DNA of 22,867 nucleotides, from the NCBI GenBank assembly GCA_024763295.1, contig JANTFU010000004.1, positions 1 through 22,867 on the forward strand. Direction: 5' to 3'. The position numbers and the translations under genes were made by a program. Origin of the DNA: Anaerolineales bacterium (GTDB taxonomy: Bacteria > Chloroflexota > Anaerolineae > Anaerolineales > Villigracilaceae). Of this stretch, positions 7,018 to 14,049 are shown in pieces. The notes under the pieces were generated by a model, which ran no database searches, was not told the origin of the DNA, and saw only the letters and a list, made by a program, of their open reading frames with translations. Each line of letters starts with the position of its first letter. Position 1 is the stretch's first letter.

Positions 7018-7598
7018 CCCTCTCCATTCAAGCCGGTGGCAAATCCAGCCGTATGGGACAGGACAAAGCCCTGATGCCCTTTCACGGCAAGCCGCTCATC
7101 GAAACCGTGTTGGCGCGCCTCGCCCCGCTCGCGGATGAGATTATTGTCACCACCAACGCGCCCGAAAACTACGCTTTTCTCGGCGTACCGCTCTTCCGCG
7201 ATATTGTGCCGGAGCGCGGGGCATTGGGCGGTTTGTATACCGCGCTCAAATCCGCAACCCAAGATCAGGTCGCGGTGGTGGCGTGCGATATGCCCTTTGC
7301 CAGCAGTCAATTTTTTCGGGCAGCCACCAAGCTGATGTCCACGCGCGCAGCGGATATTGTCATCCCGCAAACCCCAAATGGCTTGGAGCCACTGCATGCT
7401 CTTTATCGCCGTAATATTTGTCTCGATCCCATCGAAAGGGCGCTGGAGGCAAACCAGTGGAAAGTGATTGCGTGGTTCGATGCTGTCAATGCCCACGTCC
7501 TGTCTGTCGCTGAAACGGCAGCCCTCAACCCTGATGGGCTGGCGTTTTGGAATTTAAACACCCCCGAAGATTTTGCCAAAGCCGAATCTCTCGGCTGA
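7011..7598 (+). CDS. mobA: Molybdenum cofactor guanylyltransferase, 195 aa
   Basis: MobA joins GMP to molybdopterin to make the guanine-dinucleotide form of the cofactor. The nucleotide-binding start reads SIQAGGKSSRMGQDKALMPF (residues 5-24), the family signature with Gln where Leu is usual before AGG. ERGALGG (about 67-73) and ACDMPF (91-96) with the metal-binding Asp93 follow, then GLEPLHALY. The C-terminal NLNTPEDFAKAE is also typical of MobA. The length is normal. It overlaps the sulfotransferase stop by 7 bases and ends 14 bases before the next start, so translation is probably coupled. I see no other molybdenum-cofactor genes in the window. Confidence 0.93.
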   Translation: MLTLSIQAGGKSSRMGQDKALMPFHGKPLIETVLARLAPLADEIIVTTNAPENYAFLGVPLFRDIVPERGALGGLYTALKSATQDQVAVVACDMPFASSQFFRAATKLMSTRAADIVIPQTPNGLEPLHALYRRNICLDPIERALEANQWKVIAWFDAVNAHVLSVAETAALNPDGLAFWNLNTPEDFAKAESLG

Positions 7599-7612
7599 CT
7601 AAAGGAGAAAAA

Positions 7613-8878
7613 ATGGCACTCAATATTTCTGAAATCCGGGCACAATTTCCGGCGCTGGCGCGCCCCGCGATCTATTTTGACGGTCCTGGCGGCACGCAAA
7701 TTTGCCAGCAAAGCCTCGACCGCATCAACCAATATCTGGTTGAGCACAACACCAATCACGGCGGCGTATTTGAAACCAGCCGCCAATCGGACGCGGTGCT
7801 GGACGCCGCGCATCAGGCGATGGCAGATTTTTATCACGCTGCCAGCCCCGAAGAAATTATCTTTGGCAATAATATGACCACGCTGACGCTGCACATTAGC
7901 CGCTCGATTTCGCGGATGTGGAATGCGGGAGACGAAATTGTGGTCACACGCCTTGATCACGATGCGAACGTGACCCCGTGGTTGTTAGCCGCCGAGGACA
8001 GAGGGGCGGTCGTCAACTGGGTCGACTTCGATGTGGAAGATGGCAGTCTCAACATGGACAGTTTGGCAGCCGCCCTTGAGCGGAAGCCGAAACTATTGGC
8101 GGTCGGTTATGCCTCGAACTCACTTGGCACAATTAATCCGATCAGGAAAATCATCAAAATGGCGCACGAAGTCGGCGCGCTGGTTTATGTGGATGCGGTG
8201 CAGTACGCGCCTCACGGTATGATCGACGTGCAGCGTATTGACGCGGATTTTTTGGTCTCCTCGCCGTATAAATATTTTGGTCCGCATGCGGGCGTTTTAT
8301 ACGGTAAAAAGGCGCTGCTTGAAGAACTAAAAGCGTACAAAGTGCGCCCCGCGAGCAACGACTTGCCCGATAAATTTGAAACCGGTACCCAAAACCACGA
8401 AGGGATTGCGGGCGTGTTGGGCGCTATCGAATATTTTGAGTGGGTTGGTGAAAAGTTTGGCGCAGAATACGCCGATCTCTTTATGGAAGATGGGTACAGC
8501 GGGCGCGTGCTGACGCTTAAAAAGGGCATGGCAGCCATCCACGCTTACGAGCAGGAACTCAATCAGGCACTGCTCTCAACTTTTGAATTTGTGCCCGGTT
8601 TGCGGCTCTACGGCAACACCGATCCGCGCCGTACGGATGAGCGCGTGGCGACGTTCTCCTTCCGCCTCGGCGACTTGCATCCGCGCACGGTGGCGGAAAA
8701 GCTCGACGAACGCGGCATCTACGTTTGGGACGGGAATTATTACGCCATTAACGTCACTGAACGCTTGGGTTTGGAAGAGAGCGGCGGCATGGTGCGCGTT
8801 GGCGCAACACACTACAACACGATCGAGGAAGTGCGTAAATTGGGCGAGGCGTTGACGGAGATCGCTGAGGGGAAGTAG
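7613..8878 (+). CDS. Class-V aminotransferase, cysteine desulfurase-like, 421 aa
   Basis: A PLP enzyme of the aminotransferase class V fold, of the subgroup usually named 'cysteine desulfurase-like protein'. I chose the ATG at 7613 because AAAGGAG lies just before it; the frame opens earlier, inside mobA. Features: YFDGPGGTQ start (21-29), LDHDANVTPW (about 115-124), VDAVQYAPHG with the PLP-ring Asp, and SPYKYFGPHAG with Lys220 as the Schiff-base lysine. The only cysteine is Cys31; the mobile-loop cysteine of IscS/SufS/NifS is missing, so true desulfurase activity is doubtful. It is the last gene of the sulfotransferase-mobA run and is followed by a strong hairpin at 8889-8921. The substrate is unknown. 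Confidence 0.88.
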   Translation: MALNISEIRAQFPALARPAIYFDGPGGTQICQQSLDRINQYLVEHNTNHGGVFETSRQSDAVLDAAHQAMADFYHAASPEEIIFGNNMTTLTLHISRSISRMWNAGDEIVVTRLDHDANVTPWLLAAEDRGAVVNWVDFDVEDGSLNMDSLAAALERKPKLLAVGYASNSLGTINPIRKIIKMAHEVGALVYVDAVQYAPHGMIDVQRIDADFLVSSPYKYFGPHAGVLYGKKALLEELKAYKVRPASNDLPDKFETGTQNHEGIAGVLGAIEYFEWVGEKFGAEYADLFMEDGYSGRVLTLKKGMAAIHAYEQELNQALLSTFEFVPGLRLYGNTDPRRTDERVATFSFRLGDLHPRTVAEKLDERGIYVWDGNYYAINVTERLGLEESGGMVRVGATHYNTIEEVRKLGEALTEIAEGK

Positions 8879-8888
8879 GGAAATAAGA

Positions 8889-8921
8889 AGACTACAAAAG
8901 TCTTCAAGACTTTTGTAGTCT
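8889..8921 (+). terminator. Long AT-rich hairpin after the aminotransferase gene
   Basis: AGACTACAAAAGTCT (8889-8903) and AGACTTTTGTAGTCT (8907-8921) form a perfect 15-bp stem with a 3-base loop, 10 bases after the stop codon. Downstream is only moderately T-rich (a T-run at 8932-8936), so it may be an intergenic repeat used as a terminator and not a classical one. Confidence 0.6.
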
Positions 8922-8953
8922 AAAGATTATCTTTTTCTTATTTAGGAATGAAG

Positions 8954-9110
8954 ATTAAATAAAGTGCAAAATTACCCCCCTGAGCGGAGCGCTGAACGGT
9001 AGTGAAGTGCGCAGTCGAAGGGCGATTTTCAGGGAACGCCGTCCTTCGACTTCAGGCTCAACAACTGCCGCCTGCCGCTCAGGAACTGGGATACCTTTGT
9101 ATATTATTGA
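8954..9110 (-). repeat. Dispersed ~150-bp repeat, copy 1 (inverse)
   Basis: Read on the minus strand this segment aligns along its whole length with 21959-22110. Shared blocks, in order: CAGTTCCTGAGCGGC, GAAGGACGG, CTGAAA, CCCTTCGA, GCACTT, CCGCTCA and TTTATTTAAT. By eye about three quarters of bases agree, with small gaps. It includes the 'CTTCGAC...CCTGAGC' words seen as fragments at 1027 and 15915. There is no coding frame. It fills the space between the aminotransferase and the CvfB-like gene. Confidence 0.75.
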
Positions 9111-9124
9111 ATTCTCATTCCTTA

Positions 9125-9568
9125 TTACACTAGCTCTATCCCACCATCGGTGAGCTTTATTTTGCCTTGCTTATATAACTTTCCAATTGATTGCTTAAAA
9201 ACTTTTTTGCTGACCTGAAATTCACGCCGGATTTCTTCCGGGGAGCTTTTATCGTGGAAGTGTGATTTCCCACCGGATGCTTCAAGGTGTGCCAAAATCT
9301 TGGCTGCCGTCATCGGGACAAGCTCGCTTTTCTTGGGTTGAAAAGAAACGTCTATTTTCCCATCTTCGCGAATACGCTGGATATAGGCTTTGAGTTTTTG
9401 TCCCTTGTGGTATTTGTCATATAGATCATTTTCATAGACCAATCCCAAGTACTCATCGTTGATGACGACTCTTATGCCGATGTCAATGAAGGCGTAAATC
9501 TCTACGTCCACTTCTTGCCATTCAGTAAATATGCCGGGCTGTACGGTTTCTTGTAATTGACGTTTCAT
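9125..9568 (-). CDS. Short CvfB/YitL-like S1 RNA-binding protein, 147 aa
   Basis: It resembles the C-terminal half of CvfB (YitL), an RNA-binding regulator. Residues 1-80 look like one S1-type beta-barrel: VDVEIYAFIDIGIRVVIN, YLGLVYENDLYD, and KLKAYIQRIREDGKIDVSFQ, the typical end of a CvfB S1 repeat. Residues 88-147 look like the winged-helix end: SSPEEIRREFQVSKKVFKQS and IGKLYKQGKIKLTDGGIEL. CvfB proteins are usually about 280 aa with several S1 repeats, so this is a shortened version; no trace of the missing part lies upstream. The ATG at 9568 follows AAAAGGGAAAATA; a TTG start at 9595 is less likely. It is transcribed alone, separated from the permease by a terminator. Confidence 0.82.
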   Translation of the reverse strand: MKRQLQETVQPGIFTEWQEVDVEIYAFIDIGIRVVINDEYLGLVYENDLYDKYHKGQKLKAYIQRIREDGKIDVSFQPKKSELVPMTAAKILAHLEASGGKSHFHDKSSPEEIRREFQVSKKVFKQSIGKLYKQGKIKLTDGGIELV

Positions 9569-9661
9569 TATTTTCCCTTTTCTGCGAACGGACAAATCGA
9601 TTTTACCATTGCTATCTGACGCGCAGGCAGCGTTGATGCAGATTGTTATAGGTCGTAAAAG

Positions 9662-9694
9662 AAAAACCGAGTGTTTTCAAAACACTCGGTTTTT
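9662..9694. terminator. Bidirectional-looking terminator of the KimA-like gene
   Basis: AAAAACCGAGTGTTTT (9662-9677) and AAAACACTCGGTTTTT (9679-9694) form a long perfect stem with runs of A and T at its feet. It lies just after the minus-strand permease stop (9700) and before the CvfB-like gene, insulating the latter. Confidence 0.9.
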
Positions 9695-9699
9695 GCTAT

Positions 9700-11727
9700 C
9701 TATTCTTCGGTATCAGGTTCTTCTTCCGTGGGTGTAACGGCTTCTTTTTCCTTTGCCGCGACAAAGGTGTTGCATTCATCGTTTTCGCCACGCGCCAGCG
9801 CTGCACGTTTTTCCGGATCTAAAACGTGGAAGGGGATGTCGATGATGATGATGTCGAGGTACTTGCGCAAGCGTCTGCGGAGCATGTAGGAGGTCTTGTT
9901 GTGCAGGACGCTGGTGGCAAAGTTGGTGACGACGACTTCAGGAATCATGACGGTAATCGATTCGTTTGTGAATTCTTCGCAATTGACTGTTTCGATATAG
10001 TCGATCAGTGGCGGCAGGAAGTCGCGGTAATCGTGGTCAATCTTGATGAGTTTTGCTTTGCCCGTCAGGTGCGGGAAACGATTCCAGCGCTCCATGAAGC
10101 GTTTTTCTTGCGAGGCATCGGTGGAAACGTAGACGGCGCGAACATCGTCGGAGAGCATGTTTGCGTATTGTAACGCGCGCAATGTACCGCGATGGACATC
10201 GCCAATTGGCAGGATGACGACGTTGGCAACGCCACTAATTTCCCGCTCAACCAAAGAGCGTGTGCTCAAGTTATCGGCAACATTGTCATAATGGCGATGG
10301 ATGCTATAGAACATGAAGATAAGCATGGGGATGACGAGCACGATAATCCAGGCACCTTCCACGAATTTGGTGACGACCAAAATAATGAAGACGATAAAGG
10401 TCGTGATGGCACCTAGTCCGTTTAGAGCGCGCTTCCACTGCCAGCCGTGTTCGTGGTGTAGGTGAGTTTCGCTGGTATCCATGCTTTCGCCGGGCTTTAG
10501 GTGGGCGACCTTGCCCATCAAGACAAACATGCCCGACTGTGAAAGCGTAAAGCTAATCATAACGCCGATGGCGTAAAGCGGCAGCATTCTGAATTCGTCA
10601 GCTTGGAAGATAAGTACAATCCCCGAGGCAATCACGGCGAGCGTAATGATGCCGCCATTGAAAACGAGACGTTCGCCCTGATTACGCATCCAGCGCGGCA
10701 TGAACTTGTCACGCGAGAGGAAATAGCTCAAACGCGGAAAATCCTGATAGCCGGTGTTGGCTGCCAACACCAAAATGAGCATGGTGAAGGTCTGCACCCA
10801 ATAATAGAGGAAGCCATCGCCCACAACAGCGCGCGCCAATTGCGAAAGCAGACTTTCGCCTTCTTCGGTTGGTACCAGATGTAGATGGGTTGCGAGGAAG
10901 CTAATGCCGATAAAAAGTGACATAGCGATAATGCCCATGCTCACCATCGTTTGGGCGGCATTTTTCGCTTCTGGTGGTTTGAAGGCTTGGACGCCATCGC
11001 TGATTGCTTCAATGCCGGTCAATGCGGTACAGCCCGCAGCAAAGGCGCGCAGCACAATCCACAAAATACCTAACTGACTTAAGGTATCTACCGGCAGTTC
11101 AGGATATGGCTGTGGAACGAGCGGCGCTGCGCCAAAAAGTTCGAAGCTGCGCGCAATCCCGATCACAATAACCAGCAAAACGCCCCCAACAAACGCATAG
11201 GTCGGGACAGCGAAAACCGAACCGCTCTCGCGCACGCCGCGCAGGTTCATCCAGGTTAGGATGGCAATAATCGCCAGCGCAAGCCAAACCCGCATATCAT
11301 ACATTTGGGGAAAGGCAGAAACAATGGCGCGAATACCCGCTGAAACCGAAACCGCCACGGTCAACGAATAATCGGTGAGCAGCGCGGCAGCAGCAATCAG
11401 CGAAGGTAGCGTTCCTAAATTGTCTTTCGAAACAATATAAGACCCACCGCCGTTGGGATAATGTGAAATGGTCTGAATATAGCTAAAGACAACAATGAGT
11501 ACTAAGGTTGCAATTGCCATCACGATCGGCAGGGTCATATTTCTGAGTGCACCGCTTCCCAGCACAATCAAAATGCTCATCACTGCCTCGGTAGCGTAGG
11601 CATTACTACTGATTGGGTCCGATGCAAACACCGCCAAACCGCGAACCTTATCCAACCGTTCGTGAATTGCCATACTGTTCGGGAAGGGTTCCCCGAATAA
11701 AACTCGCTTGATTTTTGATCTATCCAT
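9700..11727 (-). CDS. KimA-like APC permease (K+ or amino acid), 675 aa
   Basis: A permease of the APC superfamily, close in pattern to B. subtilis KimA (YdaO), a proton-coupled K+ importer. Family blocks: KIKRVLFGEPF at the start, ASDPISSNAYATEAVM in helix 1, SHYPNGGGSYIVSKDNLG, LTDYSLTVAVSVSAG, AGCTALTGIEAISDG, and LAANTGYQDFPRLSYFLSRD. About 12 helices span residues 30-490. After SIHRHYDN comes a cytosolic part of about 180 residues with a UspA-like pattern (ANVVILPIGDVHRGTLRALQ, VRAVYVSTD) and an acidic tail. ATG 11727 follows GAGGAAAA; a TTG 12 bases earlier is less likely. Divergent from the ClC pair. Substrate K+ is inferred from similarity; an amino acid is the alternative. Confidence 0.85.
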   Translation of the reverse strand: MDRSKIKRVLFGEPFPNSMAIHERLDKVRGLAVFASDPISSNAYATEAVMSILIVLGSGALRNMTLPIVMAIATLVLIVVFSYIQTISHYPNGGGSYIVSKDNLGTLPSLIAAAALLTDYSLTVAVSVSAGIRAIVSAFPQMYDMRVWLALAIIAILTWMNLRGVRESGSVFAVPTYAFVGGVLLVIVIGIARSFELFGAAPLVPQPYPELPVDTLSQLGILWIVLRAFAAGCTALTGIEAISDGVQAFKPPEAKNAAQTMVSMGIIAMSLFIGISFLATHLHLVPTEEGESLLSQLARAVVGDGFLYYWVQTFTMLILVLAANTGYQDFPRLSYFLSRDKFMPRWMRNQGERLVFNGGIITLAVIASGIVLIFQADEFRMLPLYAIGVMISFTLSQSGMFVLMGKVAHLKPGESMDTSETHLHHEHGWQWKRALNGLGAITTFIVFIILVVTKFVEGAWIIVLVIPMLIFMFYSIHRHYDNVADNLSTRSLVEREISGVANVVILPIGDVHRGTLRALQYANMLSDDVRAVYVSTDASQEKRFMERWNRFPHLTGKAKLIKIDHDYRDFLPPLIDYIETVNCEEFTNESITVMIPEVVVTNFATSVLHNKTSYMLRRRLRKYLDIIIIDIPFHVLDPEKRAALARGENDECNTFVAAKEKEAVTPTEEEPDTEE

Positions 11728-11783
11728 GATTTTCCTCAAAAAAAAGACGCCCCAGCAAGGACGCCATAGAATATGCGGCAGAG

Positions 11784-11818
11784 ATTATACTATTAATTTT
11801 TTTAAACGGGACTATAAT
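11784..11818. promoter_or_regulatory. Back-to-back divergent promoters, KimA-like gene and ClC
   Basis: Minus-strand TATAAT (complement of 11784-11789) points to the permease; plus-strand TATAAT (11813-11818) points to the ClC gene. Only 23 bp lie between the boxes, so the two -35 regions must overlap. Neither -35 is close to consensus, which would suit dependence on an activator. Leaders would be about 50 nt on both sides. Confidence 0.5.
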
Positions 11819-11834
11819 AAAAACTTGCGTTTCC

Positions 11835-11859
11835 GACAATCCTTAAAAAAAGGGTTGTC
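11835..11859 (+). promoter_or_regulatory. Leader hairpin before the ClC gene
   Basis: GACAATCCTT (11835-11844) pairs with AAGGGTTGTC (11850-11859), ten pairs including one G-U, around an A-loop. It lies in the presumed leader, about 18 bases before the AAGGAG ribosome site at 11876-11881. It could be a stabilising leader stem or a protein site. Confidence 0.4.
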
Positions 11860-11886
11860 TGTATTTATTATAACCAAGGAGAATGT

Positions 11887-13950
11887 ATGAAAAATAACCG
11901 TTTTATAAAATCCCTACATTCACGATCAGAAGCCATTTTTATCGGTACCGCACTGATCGTTGGCATAGGTACCGGGCTTGCTGCTATTATTTTCAATTAT
12001 CTGATTCAGGGCGTGGAATGGGTAGGATTCGACTGGCTGCCGCGCGTGACACCGGCTTGGGGAGCGGCATACGTTGTGATTGTGCCTGCCCTTGGCGGTT
12101 TACTCGTCGGACCGATGATCTATTTTTTTGCCCGCGAAGCCAAAGGTCACGGCGTTCCGGAAGTCATGGAAGCGGTCGCCCTGCGTGGTGGGCGTATCCG
12201 CCCGATCGTTGCCGTCATCAAATCGATCGCATCATCCATTTCCATTGGTACCGGTGGCTCTGCAGGACGTGAAGGTCCGATTGTGCAAGTTGGCTCGGCG
12301 CTTGGCTCTACATTGGGGCAAAAACTCAATCTTTCTGATGATCGTGTTCGTAACCTAGTAGCCTGTGGCGCAGCCGGCGGTATCGCGGCGACCTTTAATG
12401 CGCCCATCGCCGGTGTTATCTTTGCGGTCGAAATCATTTTGGGGGAGCTAAGCATCCGCTCGCTGAGCAGTGTGGTTGTCTCCTCGGTCACCGCCAGTGT
12501 CATCTGGCGGTCTGCTTTTGGGGATGTGCCCGCATTTCATATTCCGCTTGAATACGGCATCAATAGTCTCTGGGAGTACGCCTTCTACCCTGTCTTGGGC
12601 ATACTGGCGGCATTGGCGGGCGCTGCCTTCGTCATCACGCTGTACTGGACAGAAGATTTCTTCGATAATCTCAAAGCCATCCCCGAATGGTTCAAAGCCT
12701 CTATCGGCGGCGCGTTGCTTGGTCTGACTGCGCTGGCATATCCCTTCATTACTGGGATCCATTGGGATAAAGTTCCCCACATTTACAGCTCAGGGCATGA
12801 TGTCATCGAGAGCGCGCTCTCCAACCATTCCCTGCTTTGGTTTGCTATCGTGATGATTTTCTTAAAAATCATTGCTACCAGTCTCACGTTAGGTTCAGGT
12901 GGTTCGGGTGGGGTTTTTGCTCCGGCACTCTTTACCGGCGCTATGGTCGGGACAGCTTATGCCATTCTGCTAAATATGCTTTTTCCGGGCGTTCCGGCTC
13001 CGCCCAGCGCTTACGCGCTGGTTGGCATGGGGGCTGTCTTCGCTGCCTCGGCACATGCCCCACTTACGGCAGTCCTAATTATTTTTGAGATGACCGGCGA
13101 CTACCACATCATGCTCCCGCTCATGCTCACGGTCGTCATCGCCACGCTTGTCGCGCAAAGTTTGCTTAAAGGGGAATCGATCTACACGCTTAAATTGACT
13201 CGGCGCGGTATCCGTCTGCAACGCGGGCGCGACGTGGATATTATGCAAAGCGTGCTGGTTAGCGAAGTGATGAGCACTGAAATGGTAACAGTTTCCGCTG
13301 ATACCACTCTCACAGAACTATCTGCGACTTTTAACCATAGCCGTCATCACGGCGTGGCAATTCTTGACGACTACGGCAAGCTCTGGGGCTTGGTTACAGT
13401 CAGCGATTTGGAACGCGCTATCAATGCCGGTAAACCGCTTTCAACCACAACCGTAGGGGAGATCGCCACACAATATAAAAATCTCCAAAAAGCCTTTCCG
13501 GATGAAAACATCGGCGAGGCACTCAATCGTCTCAGTCGGCGCGGTTTTGGGCGTCTACCGGTTGTCTCACGCGAAGATGACCGGAAACTGATTGGTATGA
13601 TCCAACGTCGTGACATTGTCGAAGCCTATAAGCTCGCCCTCACCAAACGCGCTGAAATCCAGCAGCGTACCCAGCGCCTGCAAATGCGCAACATCGACGG
13701 CACAGAATTTGTGGACATCAACATTCACGAAAACTCAAAAGCAAACGGCAAAACGATCGGTAGCCTCGCCGAAACTTTGCCACATGACTGCATTCTGATC
13801 TCGATTCGCCGTGACGGAAAAGTCCTCATCCCGCACGGAGAAACCAAACTTCAGGCAAACGACCAACTAACGGCATTCATCCAAAGCAAAGACGTCGAAC
13901 GCCTTTACTCATGCCTGCGCGCGCCCAAAGAAGAAGGAGAAAATAACTAA
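11887..13950 (+). CDS. ClC-family chloride channel/antiporter with CBS and RCK_C, 687 aa
   Basis: A membrane chloride protein of the ClC family. Ion-pathway motifs: GHGVPEVMEA (for GSGIP), GSAGREGPIVQ with gating Glu129, GGSGGVFAPALF. At the internal proton-Glu position of E. coli ClC-ec1 (E203), the text FAVEII has Ile183, with Glu182 before it. This argues for channel-like or unusual coupling. After about 430 membrane residues, two CBS domains follow (about 455-510 and 517-572), then a TrkA-C/RCK_C-like domain (about 600-680; GTEFVDINIH ... LQANDQLTAFI). CBS and RCK_C domains commonly bind nucleotides. It starts with ATG after AAGGAG. The second ClC gene follows 99 bp later in the same direction. 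Confidence 0.93.
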   Translation: MKNNRFIKSLHSRSEAIFIGTALIVGIGTGLAAIIFNYLIQGVEWVGFDWLPRVTPAWGAAYVVIVPALGGLLVGPMIYFFAREAKGHGVPEVMEAVALRGGRIRPIVAVIKSIASSISIGTGGSAGREGPIVQVGSALGSTLGQKLNLSDDRVRNLVACGAAGGIAATFNAPIAGVIFAVEIILGELSIRSLSSVVVSSVTASVIWRSAFGDVPAFHIPLEYGINSLWEYAFYPVLGILAALAGAAFVITLYWTEDFFDNLKAIPEWFKASIGGALLGLTALAYPFITGIHWDKVPHIYSSGHDVIESALSNHSLLWFAIVMIFLKIIATSLTLGSGGSGGVFAPALFTGAMVGTAYAILLNMLFPGVPAPPSAYALVGMGAVFAASAHAPLTAVLIIFEMTGDYHIMLPLMLTVVIATLVAQSLLKGESIYTLKLTRRGIRLQRGRDVDIMQSVLVSEVMSTEMVTVSADTTLTELSATFNHSRHHGVAILDDYGKLWGLVTVSDLERAINAGKPLSTTTVGEIATQYKNLQKAFPDENIGEALNRLSRRGFGRLPVVSREDDRKLIGMIQRRDIVEAYKLALTKRAEIQQRTQRLQMRNIDGTEFVDINIHENSKANGKTIGSLAETLPHDCILISIRRDGKVLIPHGETKLQANDQLTAFIQSKDVERLYSCLRAPKEEGENN

Positions 13951-14049
13951 CCCCGACAAAACGAAGTAGCTCGACTCGACGGTCGATTCTAAATCTGCCC
14001 TGCGCTGACCGCCAACTATTTTCGTGGCGTCCTGAAAAGGAGTGAAACG

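Noticed and set aside
11728..11790. c-di-AMP (ydaO-type) riboswitch before the KimA-like gene
   Set aside because: The likely leader is only about 50 nt, too short for that riboswitch, and no matching stems were seen.
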